Numbered from the stretch's first letter, positions 1 through 11,297 are shown. The stretch: 64,000 nucleotides of DNA from Sycobia sp. Sy_11 (GCA_018907035.1 JACCIC010000005.1:821001-885000), one strand, 5' to 3'. The notes: generated by a model not told the origin, from the sequence alone. A program made the numbers and translations.

Positions 1-681
1 AATAATAACGGATCGTCCTACTGTCTAGGCGTAATAAATAAAATGTCAGAAGTATAAGTTTTATTTCTTTAGATCATAAAAGCAATAAACTAATTGATTG
101 CCAGTTGAACAAAAATAGTGCATTTTTAATCTTGTCTTTGTAAAATAAGTAATTTATTTGAAATGTTCCCTATGATGTCCGATTTGGAGAGGAACTTCGT
201 TGATAGTATTGTTGGCCTGTATAAAAAAAATTGTATAAAAGGGGCTGTCTAAATGAATTTTTATCCATCGAGCAATGGGTGCTTATTTTTAAATACTATT
301 TTACGTATCACAATTAAGTATTGTAAATTGGAGGCAATCGCGTTCCTTATATATGTTTCTTATAGATTCAGGAAAGGCTTGAATTAAATTCGTCAATGTG
401 GAGATGAGAATATCTATTCTCATCTAATAAATAAAAATTTATTTACAATATTAGGATATGAAATATTTGAAGTAACTAGAGAAAAATTTGCAATAATTTA
501 TATAATCATATATAAAATAGACATAATTTTTTTTTCTCGATCGGTATTAAATAAGTTTTGACAGTCTCTTAACCGAAAATAATATCCTCTTTTTGAATAT
601 TTGTGAAGTCAGCGTATAATGGCAATTGAGTTAATAAACATAAGTAAAATTTGTAACATTATGACGTTGATGACCACTTAC

Positions 682-765
682 CTTGACGATAAGTTTCCCT
701 TCACCGTCGTCTCGTTGGAAGATAGTCTTCACCTCTCCTCGAGCGAGGTATTCGGGAATAATGAA
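682..765 (-). CDS. Probable internal coding exon, family not recognised
   Basis: An 84-base stretch sits between a good acceptor (ttttccccaag) and a near-perfect donor (AAG|GTAAGT) on the minus strand. It is open for all 28 codons and begins FIIPEYLARGEVKTIF. I do not recognise the protein. It lies 3' of the damaged coding fragments at 0.86-2.35 kb on the same strand and may be a later exon of the same gene or pseudogene. Codons and splice sites look intact, unlike the fragments upstream, so part of this locus may still be expressed. The exon continuing the gene would lie to the left of the window or in the first 680 bases, where I see no clear partner. Confidence 0.45.
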
Positions 766-863
766 CTTGGGGAAAAGACAAGAAGAACTGGGTTTTAGAA
801 TATAATAATAGAGCGCAATTTTATTTAAGTCGATTTAAATGTATACAATAAGCCAGCAATTCA

Positions 864-1365
864 ATGAACCTTTTCTTTGATCAAAGTCTTTGCAGCATAG
901 AGGTGCAGTTCATCATCGTTGAGCTTTATCTCTTGCCCCTTATAATTTAGTATCTTGTTCTTCTTCAAATGTTTCTTTATCTTTTCCAGCAGCTCTTCGT
1001 ATTCCTCATCCTCTGCCACTCTACCTATTGACCCTTGCACACTCTCCTCCTCCAACAGCTTCAGCGGTGACCCCTGAGAGGGGGCTTTCTTCTGATTGAT
1101 GAACTCAAGCATGTTGTTGAGCTGTTCCTTCGTGTATCGGAAGATGAACTTCCATGTGTTGTCGTTCCCTCCCTGTTTAACGTTTCTGGACTCCGGTTTT
1201 ATTGTATACAGATTATATCAGTTATCGGTATTAAGTAGTCTATACAAATGTTTGCAAAATCCTCCTGGAGCTTTGAAAACTCAAATTGTTGCCCCGCGTA
1301 CTCTTCATCAAATTCAGCTACAGAAATTGGTTTGACAGTCTTTGCTCATAAGTAATAGTTTCATA
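864..1365 (-). pseudogene. Degenerate coding region, copy 1 of a duplicated unknown gene
   Basis: Read on the minus strand, a start like that of copy 2 (MSKEVFTVKPISVAEFDEE, complete in copy 2) is broken here by a deletion of about 8 bases. The frame then resumes as AEFDEEYAGQQFEFSKLQED, meets a stop near 1201, and resumes again as KFIFRYTKEQLNNMLEFINQ. It ends in a Lys/Glu-rich tail (YEELLEKIKKHLKKNKI...) and a stop at 861-863. A shared stretch (LEFINQKKAP, GSPLK, LEEE) links it to the fragment at 2.0-2.35 kb, so the two are duplicates. I do not recognise the family. The breaks argue for a pseudogene, although unrecognised introns could explain part of the disruption. Confidence 0.5.
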
Positions 1366-1498
1366 ATTAAAGATGAGAGAAACCTTCGGCGATATTGTAC
1401 TCAGTTATCGTTTCTTTTTCTTTCGACTTATTCTCTGTCCTCGCTAATCCTCACACGCGTTTTCTTTTATGTGGGTGTAGAGAGCTATATAGGTTATG

Positions 1499-1501
<3 letters not shown>

Positions 1502-1548
<47 letters not shown>
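1502..1548. repeat. (CT)n microsatellite
   Basis: About 47 bases of alternating T and C between the fragments of the duplicated unknown gene. Confidence 0.95.
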
Positions 1549-1552
<4 letters not shown>

Positions 1553-1652
1553 TTTGTTTTCCTATCTTTCCCTTCACTTTCCTTTGCTAAGTTCCATGCA
1601 GCCTGGCTCTGTGTTTTCAGTGTTCTCCTGTATTCCTCATACTTCTTCTCTT

Positions 1653-1907
1653 CTATATCCTTACTCGGTTTTTGGTTGCCGCAAACGATGTGACTACCAT
1701 GATCGATGCATTAAACGTATCTAAATAATGTCCACCACTTTGGCAGCTATCATTTATAATTGCTGCCATCTTGCCCTTCTCTACCTCGCTGTACAATGCC
1801 ATTTGACCAACATCTTGCTTGCTGAATATAGTACCATCTAGTGGTGACAACACTATTCTGTCATTAGAAATGACACATATCCTTTCAAGTGTCACCATCG
1901 ATAGCAA
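1653..1907 (-). CDS. Open reading segment of unknown family between the duplicated fragments
   Basis: The minus strand is open for about 84 codons and has non-repetitive, protein-like composition (ERICVISNDRIVLSPLDGT, SKQDVGQMALYSEVEKGKMA). Just upstream another frame reads FLAIDGDT and then a stop, so a one-base frameshift or a splice junction is likely. It lies between the two related fragments on the same strand and is probably an exon or a broken piece of that gene. I found no recognisable motif. No ATG clearly starts it. Confidence 0.35.
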   Translation of the reverse strand: MLSMVTLERICVISNDRIVLSPLDGTIFSKQDVGQMALYSEVEKGKMAAIINDSCQSGGHYLDTFNASIMVVTSFAATKNRVRI

Positions 1908-1995
1908 GGAAGCCTACCTGACTGATAAGAAGATCGTGTAATTAGTTTTTTGATAGACATACTTATTTCATTTGTATGTGCTCACGTTGGCCACT

Positions 1996-2352
1996 TTAAT
2001 CACCAGGTCATTGGCAGGTGATTGTCATCAGCGCATGCGTGCTTGATCAGCCCCTTAAGTTCTGCCTTGCCTGCATCATTGAGTGTTTTGACCACCTGGG
2101 TGTAATCTCACACTCTTTAGGAGCAGGTGGGTGTAAGCCCTTGTCTTCACCACTTCCTTGTCCACTCTGTCCATGGCCCCTTCCACAGTCTCTTCCTCCA
2201 ACACCTTCAGCGGTGACCCATGAGGGGGGGAGGCTTTCTTCTGATTGATCAATTCAAGCATGTAGTTGCTGTAACTCTTCATCAAATTCAGCTACAGAAA
2301 TTGGTTTGACAGTGAACACTTCTTTGCTCATAAGTAACAGTTTCATAATTAA
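1996..2352 (-). pseudogene. Degenerate coding region, copy 2 of a duplicated unknown gene
   Basis: Reading the minus strand from about 2350, an ATG opens MKLLLMSKEVFTVKPISVAE, then the frame breaks at a stop near the Tyr/Leu-Gln stretch. It continues in another frame as MLELINQKKASPPHGSPLKV, which parallels copy 1 at 0.86-1.1 kb. A further frame change gives VVKTLNDAGKAELKGLIKHA and ends NDLVIKVAN before a GTGAGC donor-like site. Three frames are needed, so this copy is unlikely to be translated as it stands. The function is unknown. Confidence 0.5.
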
Positions 2353-2359
2353 AGAAGAA

Positions 2360-4600
2360 AACTAAAAATAAATTTGTTTTCATTAATTAATTGTCATTTT
2401 CGTAATTACGTCTAATTATTTTTCGAATTGTATAAATGGTTAGAGTGGATCATATATATTTCTGATGTTATTATTACATCTGACTATTTAAGACGTGATA
2501 ATAATTTTAATCGGAAAACATGTATTACAAAAAAAAATAAATAGGAGGCATTATAAAGATTTTTTCCAAAATGTTTGTTAATGGATGTTATTTTGAAGGA
2601 TCAGTATCAGAATCAAAATGTAATACAGTATTATAGAAATTATACGACATGATAGGTAATCTAGAATAGGCAATTTTTTCTCTAACTCTGTTGTACAGTT
2701 ATTAATGACAATTGAAAATATATAGCTAATTGTAAAATATATGAAGTTATAAAAAACTGTTTCTTATATTAGATCGATGCCTTTTTCTTATACATGAAAA
2801 TGTAAAATAATTTACATCTCGACTCTGAAAGTAATTTAGTAATTACATTTTTGATATTTAACAAATAATTTGTTATATTTTTATAACATTAAATATTTTA
2901 TAGTTGAAGGTTTTTTACATCGATTGTCATAAAAATTTATGTTTGTATCATATTGGGCAAACGTCATCTCGTAAACACGTTCCCTTTAATATTAAGTATG
3001 CATATGTACACATTTCATATTTGTACGCAATTCCAAAGATTGTTATTTACAAAAAAGCAATGTAGTTTTTGTATAATTAAAATTGGATAAGATTGTGAAA
3101 TAAGACAACGTAATTTTGAAAAATATCAACGTTTTATTAATAAAATAACGATTTAAACCAATGGCAGACTGGATTACATAAGTAACGGTATGCTGAGCTT
3201 AGGTTCATCACAGATTTTATCTTAAGTTCTACAGTAATGTCACATGGAGTTTGGGGTCACTTTTTAAAACGATTTTAGAAAATTTTCCTCTTAAATCACA
3301 AAATTTATGCATTACATATTCTATCTTATCAGTAATTAACATTTTTGAACTTTTCTAGTCATTTAGACTTCAATAATTTTTCATCTTAATCTAAAGTATC
3401 GAATAAAGATATTAACAAAAAGAACCATGTAACAGAATATATGTAGATTATTACCATTTTTTAATAAATTAATTACTTAGAAATAATTATTTGAAATTAA
3501 CAAATATATTTCTGAAGAAAAAAAATTACGTCACATTTGCGTCAGAACTATAAAATTAAACTCAATTTTAATACGGTAATAATCTACAAGTAAAAGTTTC
3601 AATGTTTTCAAAAAGCACGAAAAATTAATCAAATGTAAAAAAACTTAAGCTCTATCAAGTACAACTAATCGTTTTAAGTATGAAACAAAACTACATAATC
3701 TAAAAACAAGGGTCAAAACTTGCAAATTTAACTTTGCAATATAGTCAAAACTAAACATGCAATTACGTTTTGATTTAAGGTGGCTCCATCAAGTATTAAA
3801 TAATTATTTCATATTTTCATAGAACAGTATTAAAAATAGAGCATATTAACTCCATCGGTATCAAAAGAGCACTCAACGGTCCGTGAATAAGTCTGTACGT
3901 TGAGGCAATATTTTTTAAGTAATTTTTTAGAAACAATCTTAAATTTCTATTAATTGTATAAGGCTATAATCTTACGACTAGACACTGTGTATAAAATTAC
4001 AATTTAGAAAAGATTTTTTTCTATTTTACTGCATTGGAAATCTTTATGCATTTTAATTTTTTTGATATCGCTTAATAAGTTGATTTAAAAGTCCATGGGG
4101 CCACCTTAAAAATGATCTCAGTTCATTATTAACATTCTTTCTTCATCATTTTAATATTTGAAAGAACTGTATAAAAGGGTTAAAAAATCACTTCTTGGGT
4201 TTAATTCTTAATCTATAGGAGTCCTTATCGCTAATAGAACATTGAATTGAAATCGACTGGTACTCTAAACCTACAACGTTGAAGGCACAAAGCTGTAATA
4301 ATAACTAAGGTTCATTTTTCCATTACTTTCCTGATTATTGCCAACTCGTGCTTTATCGCACTATTGTAACGCCATTAATGTTTGATCTCAATTAATTGGA
4401 ATACGAATCTGTATACGAACGATAATTGTCGAAATTTGTCTCGCAAGGCCACGCAGCTTCTTTTGTAATTGTTAAAAAAAATTCCAACGCTCAATACGCT
4501 CGGAAAATTCAAAATCAAATGTCAATTGTCGCAGTTTCAAAAGTACGCCGAGCCAATTAGCAATCCGTAATGCTCCACTTCGTCGACGGCGACTCGAGGA
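2360..4600. other. AT-rich intergenic stretch without a gene
   Basis: Both strands are full of stops and very AT-rich. The only structure I can support is the inverted-repeat element at 3775-4109. The 3' UTR of the minus-strand zinc-finger gene must begin at the high-coordinate end, but I could not pick a convincing AATAAA close to its stop. Confidence 0.6.
3775..4109. mobile_element. Short non-autonomous inverted-repeat element (MITE-like), TTAA-flanked
   Basis: The ends are inverted copies of TTAAGGTGGCYCCAT, 15 bases with one mismatch. Each begins with TTAA at the outer edge, which could be the target duplication or part of the terminal repeat. About 335 bases lie between the outer edges and contain no coding capacity. 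TTAA targets are typical of piggyBac-type elements, but the repeat is too short to assign a family. The match could be chance, though the orientation and the outer TTAA make that less likely. Confidence 0.45.
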
Positions 4601-4608
4601 ACTACGCT

Positions 4609-5820
4609 CTATTCTAAATCGTGGATGCCGATGCCGCCCGCGCCGGGGCCGGTGTCTAACAATAATATTTGGTATTCCGGCACACCGATATCGTCCTCGC
4701 AGTAGATCGACGACAGCTCGTCCGGCAGCAGAAGGCTCTCGTCGAAATCCGCGGCGCCCAGTACGACGTCGCTCGCCCCCGCGCCCGCAACGCCACCGTC
4801 GGGCTTCAGGCCCAATATCTGCCGACTGGTCAGCCCGGTCCTCGCCGAGCCCTCGTTATCGCGGCGAGTCCCCCCGCCCACCTCCTCCTTCACCCTCGCC
4901 TTCTCCGCGCCGTTCTCGGTCTCCGGGCAGTCGGCGCGCTCGATCGGTCGCTTCATCGACCTGTTCAGGGCCAGCCTGACCGGCTGCACTCTCGAACAGT
5001 AGGCCTCCTTCTTCTTGCTCGCCGTCTTCTTCTCCACGTTGGTCTTCTTCTTCTTGGCCGGGCGATGATGGCCCCGGGCGGCGGCTGCGGCGACGGCGCC
5101 GCACTCGCCGATCGCCGCCAAGTGCTTCTTCGCGTGCACGTAGAGGCTGCTCTTGGCGGAGAACGAGGCGGCGCAGAGCTGGCACTGGAACGGCCGCCTC
5201 TCCCCGTGTATCAGCTTGTGCTCCTTGAGATGCTCCGAGCGCATGAACGCCTTGGTGCAGTTGGGGAAGTCGCAGACGAATTTACGCTCGTTGGTGTGCT
5301 TCTTCTGGTGGCGCTTGAGCTTGCTCGAGGTCGTGAAGGCCCACTTGCAGCCCTTGAAGCTGCAGGCGTAGGGCTTGTGGCCGGTGTGCGAGTACATGTG
5401 GGCCTTGAGTCGGCAGGGCTGATCGAAGGTCTTGCCGCAGCCGGGCCAGGCGCAGTTGACGTCGCGATCCGCGTAGCTGTGGCAGCGCCGGTGCGACATG
5501 AGGGCTTTCCTGCTGTAGTAGCGCTTGCCGCACGCCTCGTAATTGCAGACGTACGGGGCGTGGCTCTCGTCGTGGCTCTTCATGTGGGCCTCGAGGTCGC
5601 GCTTCGTCTGGAACTTGGCGCCGCAGTTGAGGACCTGGCAGGCGACACGGCTTGGCCGACTGTGCAGTTTCTCGTGGCTCGCCACGTTGTAGATCGTGGT
5701 GAATCGACGCTTGCAGCCGGGCACGGAGCATACGTAGTCTTTCTTCTTCAAGTGGGTCTCTTTGTGGCGCTTCAGTTTAAGGTGACAATAAAATGCCCAG
5801 GAGCAGCCGTCGTAGTCGCA
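4609..5820 (-). CDS. ZXDC: ZXD-family gene, last coding exon (fingers 2-9 and C-terminal tail)
   Basis: The acceptor is tttctag| at 5821-5824. The first codon is TGC, the first cysteine of finger 2, so the junction falls exactly between fingers 1 and 2. The exon is 404 codons including the TAG stop at 4609-4611. It is strongly GC-rich, unlike the AT-rich exon before it. Confidence 0.9.
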   Translation of the reverse strand, partial: CDYDGCSWAFYCHLKLKRHKETHLKKKDYVCSVPGCKRRFTTIYNVASHEKLHSRPSRVACQVLNCGAKFQTKRDLEAHMKSHDESHAPYVCNYEACGKRYYSRKALMSHRRCHSYADRDVNCAWPGCGKTFDQPCRLKAHMYSHTGHKPYACSFKGCKWAFTTSSKLKRHQKKHTNERKFVCDFPNCTKAFMRSEHLKEHKLIHGERRPFQCQLCAASFSAKSSLYVHAKKHLAAIGECGAVAAAAARGHHRPAKKKKTNVEKKTASKKKEAYCSRVQPVRLALNRSMKRPIERADCPETENGAEKARVKEEVGGGTRRDNEGSARTGLTSRQILGLKPDGGVAGAGASDVVLGAADFDESLLLPDELSSIYCEDDIGVPEYQILLLDTGPGAGGIGIHDLE

Positions 5821-8131
5821 CTAGAAATACAACAGAAAAAGAATTCATTGTTTTTTTTTTTTCTTTAATTGACCGGTTAAAGCTGTAATTGCGGGAACAA
5901 TGTATTTATAAAGAATATCTTAAACAAGTCATTTTAATTCATTTGCGAAAATAAAATCGTAACAAAAGGATCGATAACGGACAAGTTTCTTTTGAAAATA
6001 AAAATGAAAATAAAATCATAATTTTTTAGTTTTGAAATGTTTTATGCAAAAGTAAAAATCATTTAATAAGAAAATAATAAGAATACAAATACCTTGAATG
6101 GTTTGATGTTAAAGTGGGTTAATAAATGAGCCTTCAAAGAACATAATTTAGCAAACTGTCTACCACATTTATCTTGATTGCATTGCCATACTTTTATATT
6201 ATCAGTAGTAATAACTTGTGGTAAGGTATCGTCAGATATTCCAACATCTTCTAATGCTTTTGAAATTACAAGTTCTTGTTGATTATTGTACGATGATAAT
6301 AACTGGGCTTTGGAGATTTCCTCTTGGTCACTATCGTAAGAATCAAAGTGCGTTGTTTTCTTTCTGATGGTTTTACTGCATATTAGAGGCTTAGTTTTTA
6401 ATGCTTGACTATTCTTAGTAGTATTGACAAAATACTGTGTAATATTTGATTGTTTGTCTGCTGATACAGTAAGGACGGACATTATACTATCTTTACTATT
6501 CCAGTAATTATTTTGCTTCTCTAACATTTTTTTCCTTTTAATTATGCTTGGCTGAAATTTGAACTTGATCCCAACAGAATTAGTATAATTTGAGTTAGTA
6601 TGCCTACTTATATAAGAATTTTTAGTATTCTTCTGAACAGAAGATTGTAATATTATGCTGTCATATTCCTGCGTTGTACTATTACAGTTATTATTACTTT
6701 CAATATTTGTACTACAGTTTACGTCATCTAGAACCGAATGATTACCAGACAAATTTTCCATAAGTAAGTCTTCAAAATTCGTGGGAAGAGAAACATTATA
6801 AAAATTTTCATCTCCATAATTTTCAAAATTATTCATTTCATCTAACATTTCTGCATTATCTATTATCTTAATTTGTGCTTGTTCATCTTTAATAATTTCG
6901 TTACTACGATTATGTTCACAAACATTTTCTTCTAATTTCTTAATTAAGTCTCTTGAAGCAGCATTATTACTATTATTATAAGTCGAGTGAACACTTGTTG
7001 ATGGCAAAATTATTTCATCTAAAATTATATCCTCCAGACTTAAATCTGGTAAAATAAATACATCATTTTTTTCACAGATAGTAGAAACTTTTTCATTATG
7101 CAATTCATTAAAAGTAGTATCATAGTTTGTATTTAATTTGTTTGGTATTAAATCAAGATCTTCTTGGGAAGCTTCTTTTCTACAAAATACTTCAGGTAGT
7201 TGATCAGTCAAAAATCTTTCTATATTTTCCCTTGAATTATTTCTGATATTAATTCCTGAACTTAAAATAGATTCATTGGTATTTTTCAGCCATTTCTTAA
7301 TTTCTTCTATAGTTTTGTTATTGTTCATATTTAGATGATGCTGTAGAAATTGTATAGATTTTTTTATTACAATTCCACAATTAAAAAAATTAATTATAAA
7401 ATCTCATTAGTAACGAAATTATTTTTATCATAATTTTTATACAAGTAGTTATAGTATCACTTTTAAAAATAACAATTTCTACAGAAAATAATAGTGTATA
7501 ATTTTAAGGATTATGCAAAAAAATCAAATAAATTTGTTCTTTTCGAAAATTTTCGTTGGATTAAAATTTAAAATTTTTAAATAAATTAAAAAATTATTTT
7601 CTTTATTCTAAACACTTATAAAAATCCAAATTCAAATATTAAATCGCAATCATTATCCTCGAATTTATTATAACTTACTTTAACGCGACAGAAAAAACGA
7701 ATAGCGTAACTGACAAGTGTTACGTAAACAAAGAGAAGCACGAAGTACGTTCTATATTTATGGTAAGGTGAAAAATAAACAAACGCGCACGCTCGCTTAT
7801 AACCTCATACTTTTCCGATCTCACCAATACAAATTGTCAAAATAATAATAAAAGCGACATAATTTACAATGATGAGCAGTGATAAACCGACCTTTTCGCT
7901 TTGGAATAATGGCATTTCTCCCTGAGACGAAGCGGCGAGATCTCCGGCGTGCCTTTCAATTCCGCTGCTGCGCTCATCGTCGTTGTCGTCGTTGCTGGCC
8001 TCACTCGTGCACGTTCTGACAGAAGTGGCGAGCACGTTTCGTGCCGATAGCAACGAGGGCAGCGAGTCACCGCTGTTATGACGTCTGAATAATCGCGGCG
8101 GTATCTGTTGGGACATGCGATGGGACAGCAT
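4609..8131 (-). CDS. ZXDC: ZXD-family C2H2 zinc-finger protein (ZXDA/B/C-like), whole gene
   Basis: Exons in coding order are 8131-7892 (probable), 7340-6093 and 5820-4609. All junctions are phase 0 and together they give about 899 residues. Human ZXDC is of similar length, about 858. Residues near 465-735 hold nine closely spaced C2H2 fingers with the C-x4-C, long-linker pattern of the ZXD family, for example CDYDGCSWAFYCHLKLKRH and CAWPGCGKTF. The last finger, with SAKSSLYVHAKKH, matches the typical final ZXD finger. After the fingers come basic clusters (PAKKKKTNVEKK, a likely nuclear localisation signal). An acidic, hydrophobic tail follows (DFDESLLLPDELSSIYCEDD) and looks like an activation domain. 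Mammalian ZXDC is a nuclear transcription regulator; nuclear DNA-binding function here is inferred from family. The long N-terminal part is Asn/Ser-rich and unrecognised. The first exon is the uncertain part. Confidence 0.85.
6093..7340 (-). CDS. ZXDC: ZXD-family gene, middle coding exon (Asn/Ser-rich region and finger 1)
   Basis: The acceptor is ttctacag| at 7341-7342 and the donor is AAG|GTATTTG at 6091-6092, giving 416 codons in one frame. It ends with finger 1 (CNQDKCGRQFAKLCSLKAH...) and the linker HFNIKPFK. If the upstream exon is wrong, translation could start at the ATG at 7328 (MNNNKTIEEIKKWL). The composition is very AT-rich and the protein is rich in Asn, Ser, Asp and Glu, which suggests a disordered region. 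Confidence 0.85.
7892..8131 (-). CDS. ZXDC: ZXD-family gene, probable first coding exon
   Basis: An ATG at 8131 opens MLSHRMSQQIPPRLFRRHNS and runs 80 codons to a possible donor AAG|GTCGGT at 7890-7891. Joining it to the acceptor at 7341 keeps the frame (phase 0) with no stop. The exon sits next to a GC-rich, promoter-like region. The composition (Arg, Ser, Asp/Glu) is ordinary coding. The donor is not ideal. Without splicing, the frame runs on for about 29 codons with a hydrophobic stretch (LLIIVNYVAFIIILTICI), so a separate small membrane protein is a less likely reading. Confidence 0.5.
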
Positions 8132-8139
8132 CGCCGCTC

Positions 8140-8362
8140 GGGCTTCTGATTTTACTTCCTCCCCGATGCACAATATGCAATATAATAATCTTATCCCTCC
8201 TGGTGTGCCTTTTCCCCTTTGTTGTTTTGACTGCCCGATATTTTTTTAAGTAATATAAACTTGCGCGCGCACCTCCATGGGGGAAATATATGTCGTGACG
8301 GCACGCGCACGTCTACACGGTTGTCGGTGCTGCGCTGTGTGCTATTGTGCATATATACATAT

Positions 8363-8415
<53 letters not shown>

Positions 8416-8700
8416 TGTGTGTGTGTGTGTGTGCATATAGAAGTGCGTGTCGCTAACCCGCTACCCTCCTCGCATGCCGCTTCGGTTTGGCAGAAGTGAC
8501 ATTAGGAACACGAGGTAAAAGGGCCGACATAACCTAAAAATTAGACACTTGCGCCTGCTAGCGCTGTTGCGTTGCGCCCGCGTGGAGCGATTATCGCGTT
8601 GCGATGTCATTCGATCTGTCAAACTGCGAGAGATTATTTCGGCTGATATCGCGGAAGTGAGCGGGACACGTGGGGCGCGCGAAGATTTAACCTGAACGAA
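8140..8700 (-). promoter_or_regulatory. GC-rich probable promoter region of the ZXD-family gene
   Basis: The segment is much richer in C, G and CpG than its surroundings and lies directly upstream of the proposed first coding exon. It is interrupted by a (TA)n/(TG)n tract at 8374-8432. I see no clear TATA box, so the start point cannot be placed from sequence. Confidence 0.35.
8374..8432. repeat. Compound (AT)n-(TG)n microsatellite
   Basis: About 39 bases of AT are followed within three bases by a run of TG. It sits inside the GC-rich region upstream of the ZXD gene. Confidence 0.9.
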
Positions 8701-9830
8701 TGGAACATTGGATATATATTATTACAATATAGTTGTAATAGAAAGTATATTCTAATGTATTACGCCGTTGTCGAATTACTTTCTAATAAGATGGTAAAAA
8801 ATAAGACACATATAGTTAGATTATATTAAAAACAAAAATATTTATTAAAGTGTTCATACAATTTAAGATTGATAGAATACAGTTTTGGACATCCTTTCTA
8901 CTAGTTAACATTGACTTAATATTTTTTAAAAATAATATGTAAACAATATTATTAATTTTTATAGTTACTAATATTTTTTTAATCCTATCACAACATTTAA
9001 TATGGACTTCTGTTACGCTTATAAGTCTTTATTTATTTACATATTATAAAATTAAAAAACAATCTGTAATATTATCACCATCCTTAACTCTTTCACTGAA
9101 AAAATTCAAAATCATTTCATAGAATAATATTCCGGGACAATTTTCTATACACAAATGTACATATTTATTAAAACTTCGTGACAAGCAATATAATTTAACA
9201 GTGACTACTAACATTTGGACTTCCAGTGGACTGTTTAAATAACGAAAACTAGAAAGACAACAATAATAGACGCATAGTTGTAATTTTCGATGTTACTGTC
9301 GCTCATAAATGTCTTTGCCTGGTTGCACGTGTCAAATTGCAATACTTTGGTTCGTTTGAGTAACGTATTTACAAATAAACGAGTTCAGGCCAAAATTTCT
9401 GGATAATGCTCGGTTAAAGCTGTCAAAGTTAAAGCTGGCAACGTTTATGGTATAGTTTGGCGAAATCTGGCAAATTCTTTTCAACAATGTCTGGCCAATA
9501 AGTTTGTATGAAGCTAATTTATAAAAAAAAAAAAAAAAAACAAACAAATCTTTTTCAAATAATACCTTTTATGACACCACTACGCTAGAACTCGACAGAT
9601 GTCGCCAGACTATATAATAGTCAGATTGTATAAACCCGCAAAGTATCCCAATTTGATACGCAGACGCTCGTAGAAAGTTTCGGCAAATTCTGGGCAGTCT
9701 CACGATGACATTTCAATGTATATATATATATATATATATACATAATTGATTTCGTCATTTTACACACCGATGCACATAATTACGTAAGGATGCATCTAAA
9801 CATATATAAGTAATCGCATCGTTGCGCAAT
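8700..9830. other. Spacer between the two minus-strand genes, probable 3' UTR of the Cys-rich gene
   Basis: There is no coding gene. On the minus strand AATAAA occurs at 9169-9164, about 660 bases past the stop of the cysteine-rich gene, and is a possible polyadenylation signal. An A-run (9522-9540) and a short (TA)n (9719-9740) are also present. Confidence 0.4.
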
Positions 9831-10227
9831 TTAGCGAGGCTGGATGCCGATCCTGCACCTCGCGTCGCAGGAGATGCTCCTTCTGCGCACGTACTGCGTC
9901 ATGCCCACGGCCGACTCCTTGCTCGCGATGTCGGCCTTGAGCCGCTCGCACCTCGACATCTTGGGTGGCGCCCCGGGCGACGGGCCCGCGGCCGCCGCAG
10001 CGTCCGCGCTCGTCCGGCCGTGGCAGGCGCACTTCTCGGGTGGCGGGAACGCCCGGGCGGCCTTCTCGGCGAACACCGAGTGCACGCAGCTGCAGGAGCC
10101 GGGACGCGGGATCCGCTCGACCTCGTCGGGCCCGACGCCCTGCCTGCAGCTGAAGAAACGCTTGCGCGGATTGACGGGCCGCATCTCGTCGTAGGGGGTT
10201 TTGTAGCAGGAGTCGTGGAACGGGCAT
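9831..10227 (-). CDS. Cys-rich gene, last coding exon
   Basis: The acceptor ccctccctccacgtgtag| has a good pyrimidine tract. The exon encodes CPFHDSCYKTPYDEMRPVNP, the SCSCVHSVF and KCACHGRTS motifs and a Lys/Arg-rich end, with TAA at 9831-9833. GC content is very high. Confidence 0.8.
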
Positions 10228-10260
10228 CTACACGTGGAGGGAGGGATGGTGCGATCGGCA

Positions 10261-10299
<39 letters not shown>

Positions 10300-11234
10300 T
10301 AACAGAGTTCGTTAATGCCAAGCTTTAGAATGACCGAATGGCAAATGGCTAATTGGCGCGATAAACGTATATATGCTAAAATAATATAAAATAAGATGAT
10401 GTAATGATGACAAAATATAAATATATAATCATTTATGTCGTAAACCACATATAGATTTTCTTAATATGTATACTCTCTTGTCTTATGTTTCAGTAACAAA
10501 TTCAGTATTCGAAGTAATCTAAAAAGATATTGAAATAATAGTGTTCTAAATTAGTTTTGATTATTTTGAAGCCTAATGTAGATCATGTTTCGTAATGTAA
10601 TTCAGTTTGCATTAAAAAAAATACTCTGAGAAGTTAAAAGGGAAGCTGTGGAATTCACAAAGAGAGAGGGTAGAGAGAGAGAGAGAGAGAAATCTCGAGA
10701 CGAGATTTTTTCCGTAATTAAGAATCTATTTGAATAAATGATGCGCTCTCTACAATGCGCTAATATCAATGTTCATTCGTCAATACTCAACAGAGTTAAA
10801 TATTTTCTCAACTTTTTCATCGACATATGTACAGCTTAAACATTTCAAAAATTCTACTTACAGAAAGCTTCGTCGAAGCTCTCGGATTATCCTTCGCTAA
10901 CAAAATTCATTTTGTTTTTAATACTTATGTTTTTATATGTCTGACACTACGGGGGGGGGGGTTAGGGAATTATGTCAATAAGGAGAGCCTTGACTGCCAG
11001 TATAATTATACTGATTTATAAAGGAAAAAAAAGAACGCAAGACCGATAAGCTCTTTATTTCCTCCGTATCGGTCAGCTTGAGTGGAATTTTTAATTTTAC
11101 TACGATGTCAATGTTATAATAGCAGCGCACGATTTCTGCCATACTAAACTTTCCAAATACTCGCGTCGCGGAAAATCGATTATGTGGCTACGACAATGAA
11201 TTAATTGATTAAAAACGCATGTTGTGTATGAATA

Positions 11235-11297
<63 letters not shown>

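Noticed and set aside
4669..5868. 399-codon plus-strand frame opposite the zinc-finger exon
   Set aside because: It is the antisense of the finger-coding exon; its Val/Ala/Arg-rich composition comes from the codons of the real gene.
9831..10321. Long open frames on both strands over the last Cys-rich exon
   Set aside because: They are shadows of the GC-rich exon; only the minus-strand frame with CPFHDSC fits a strong acceptor and the phase of the previous exon.
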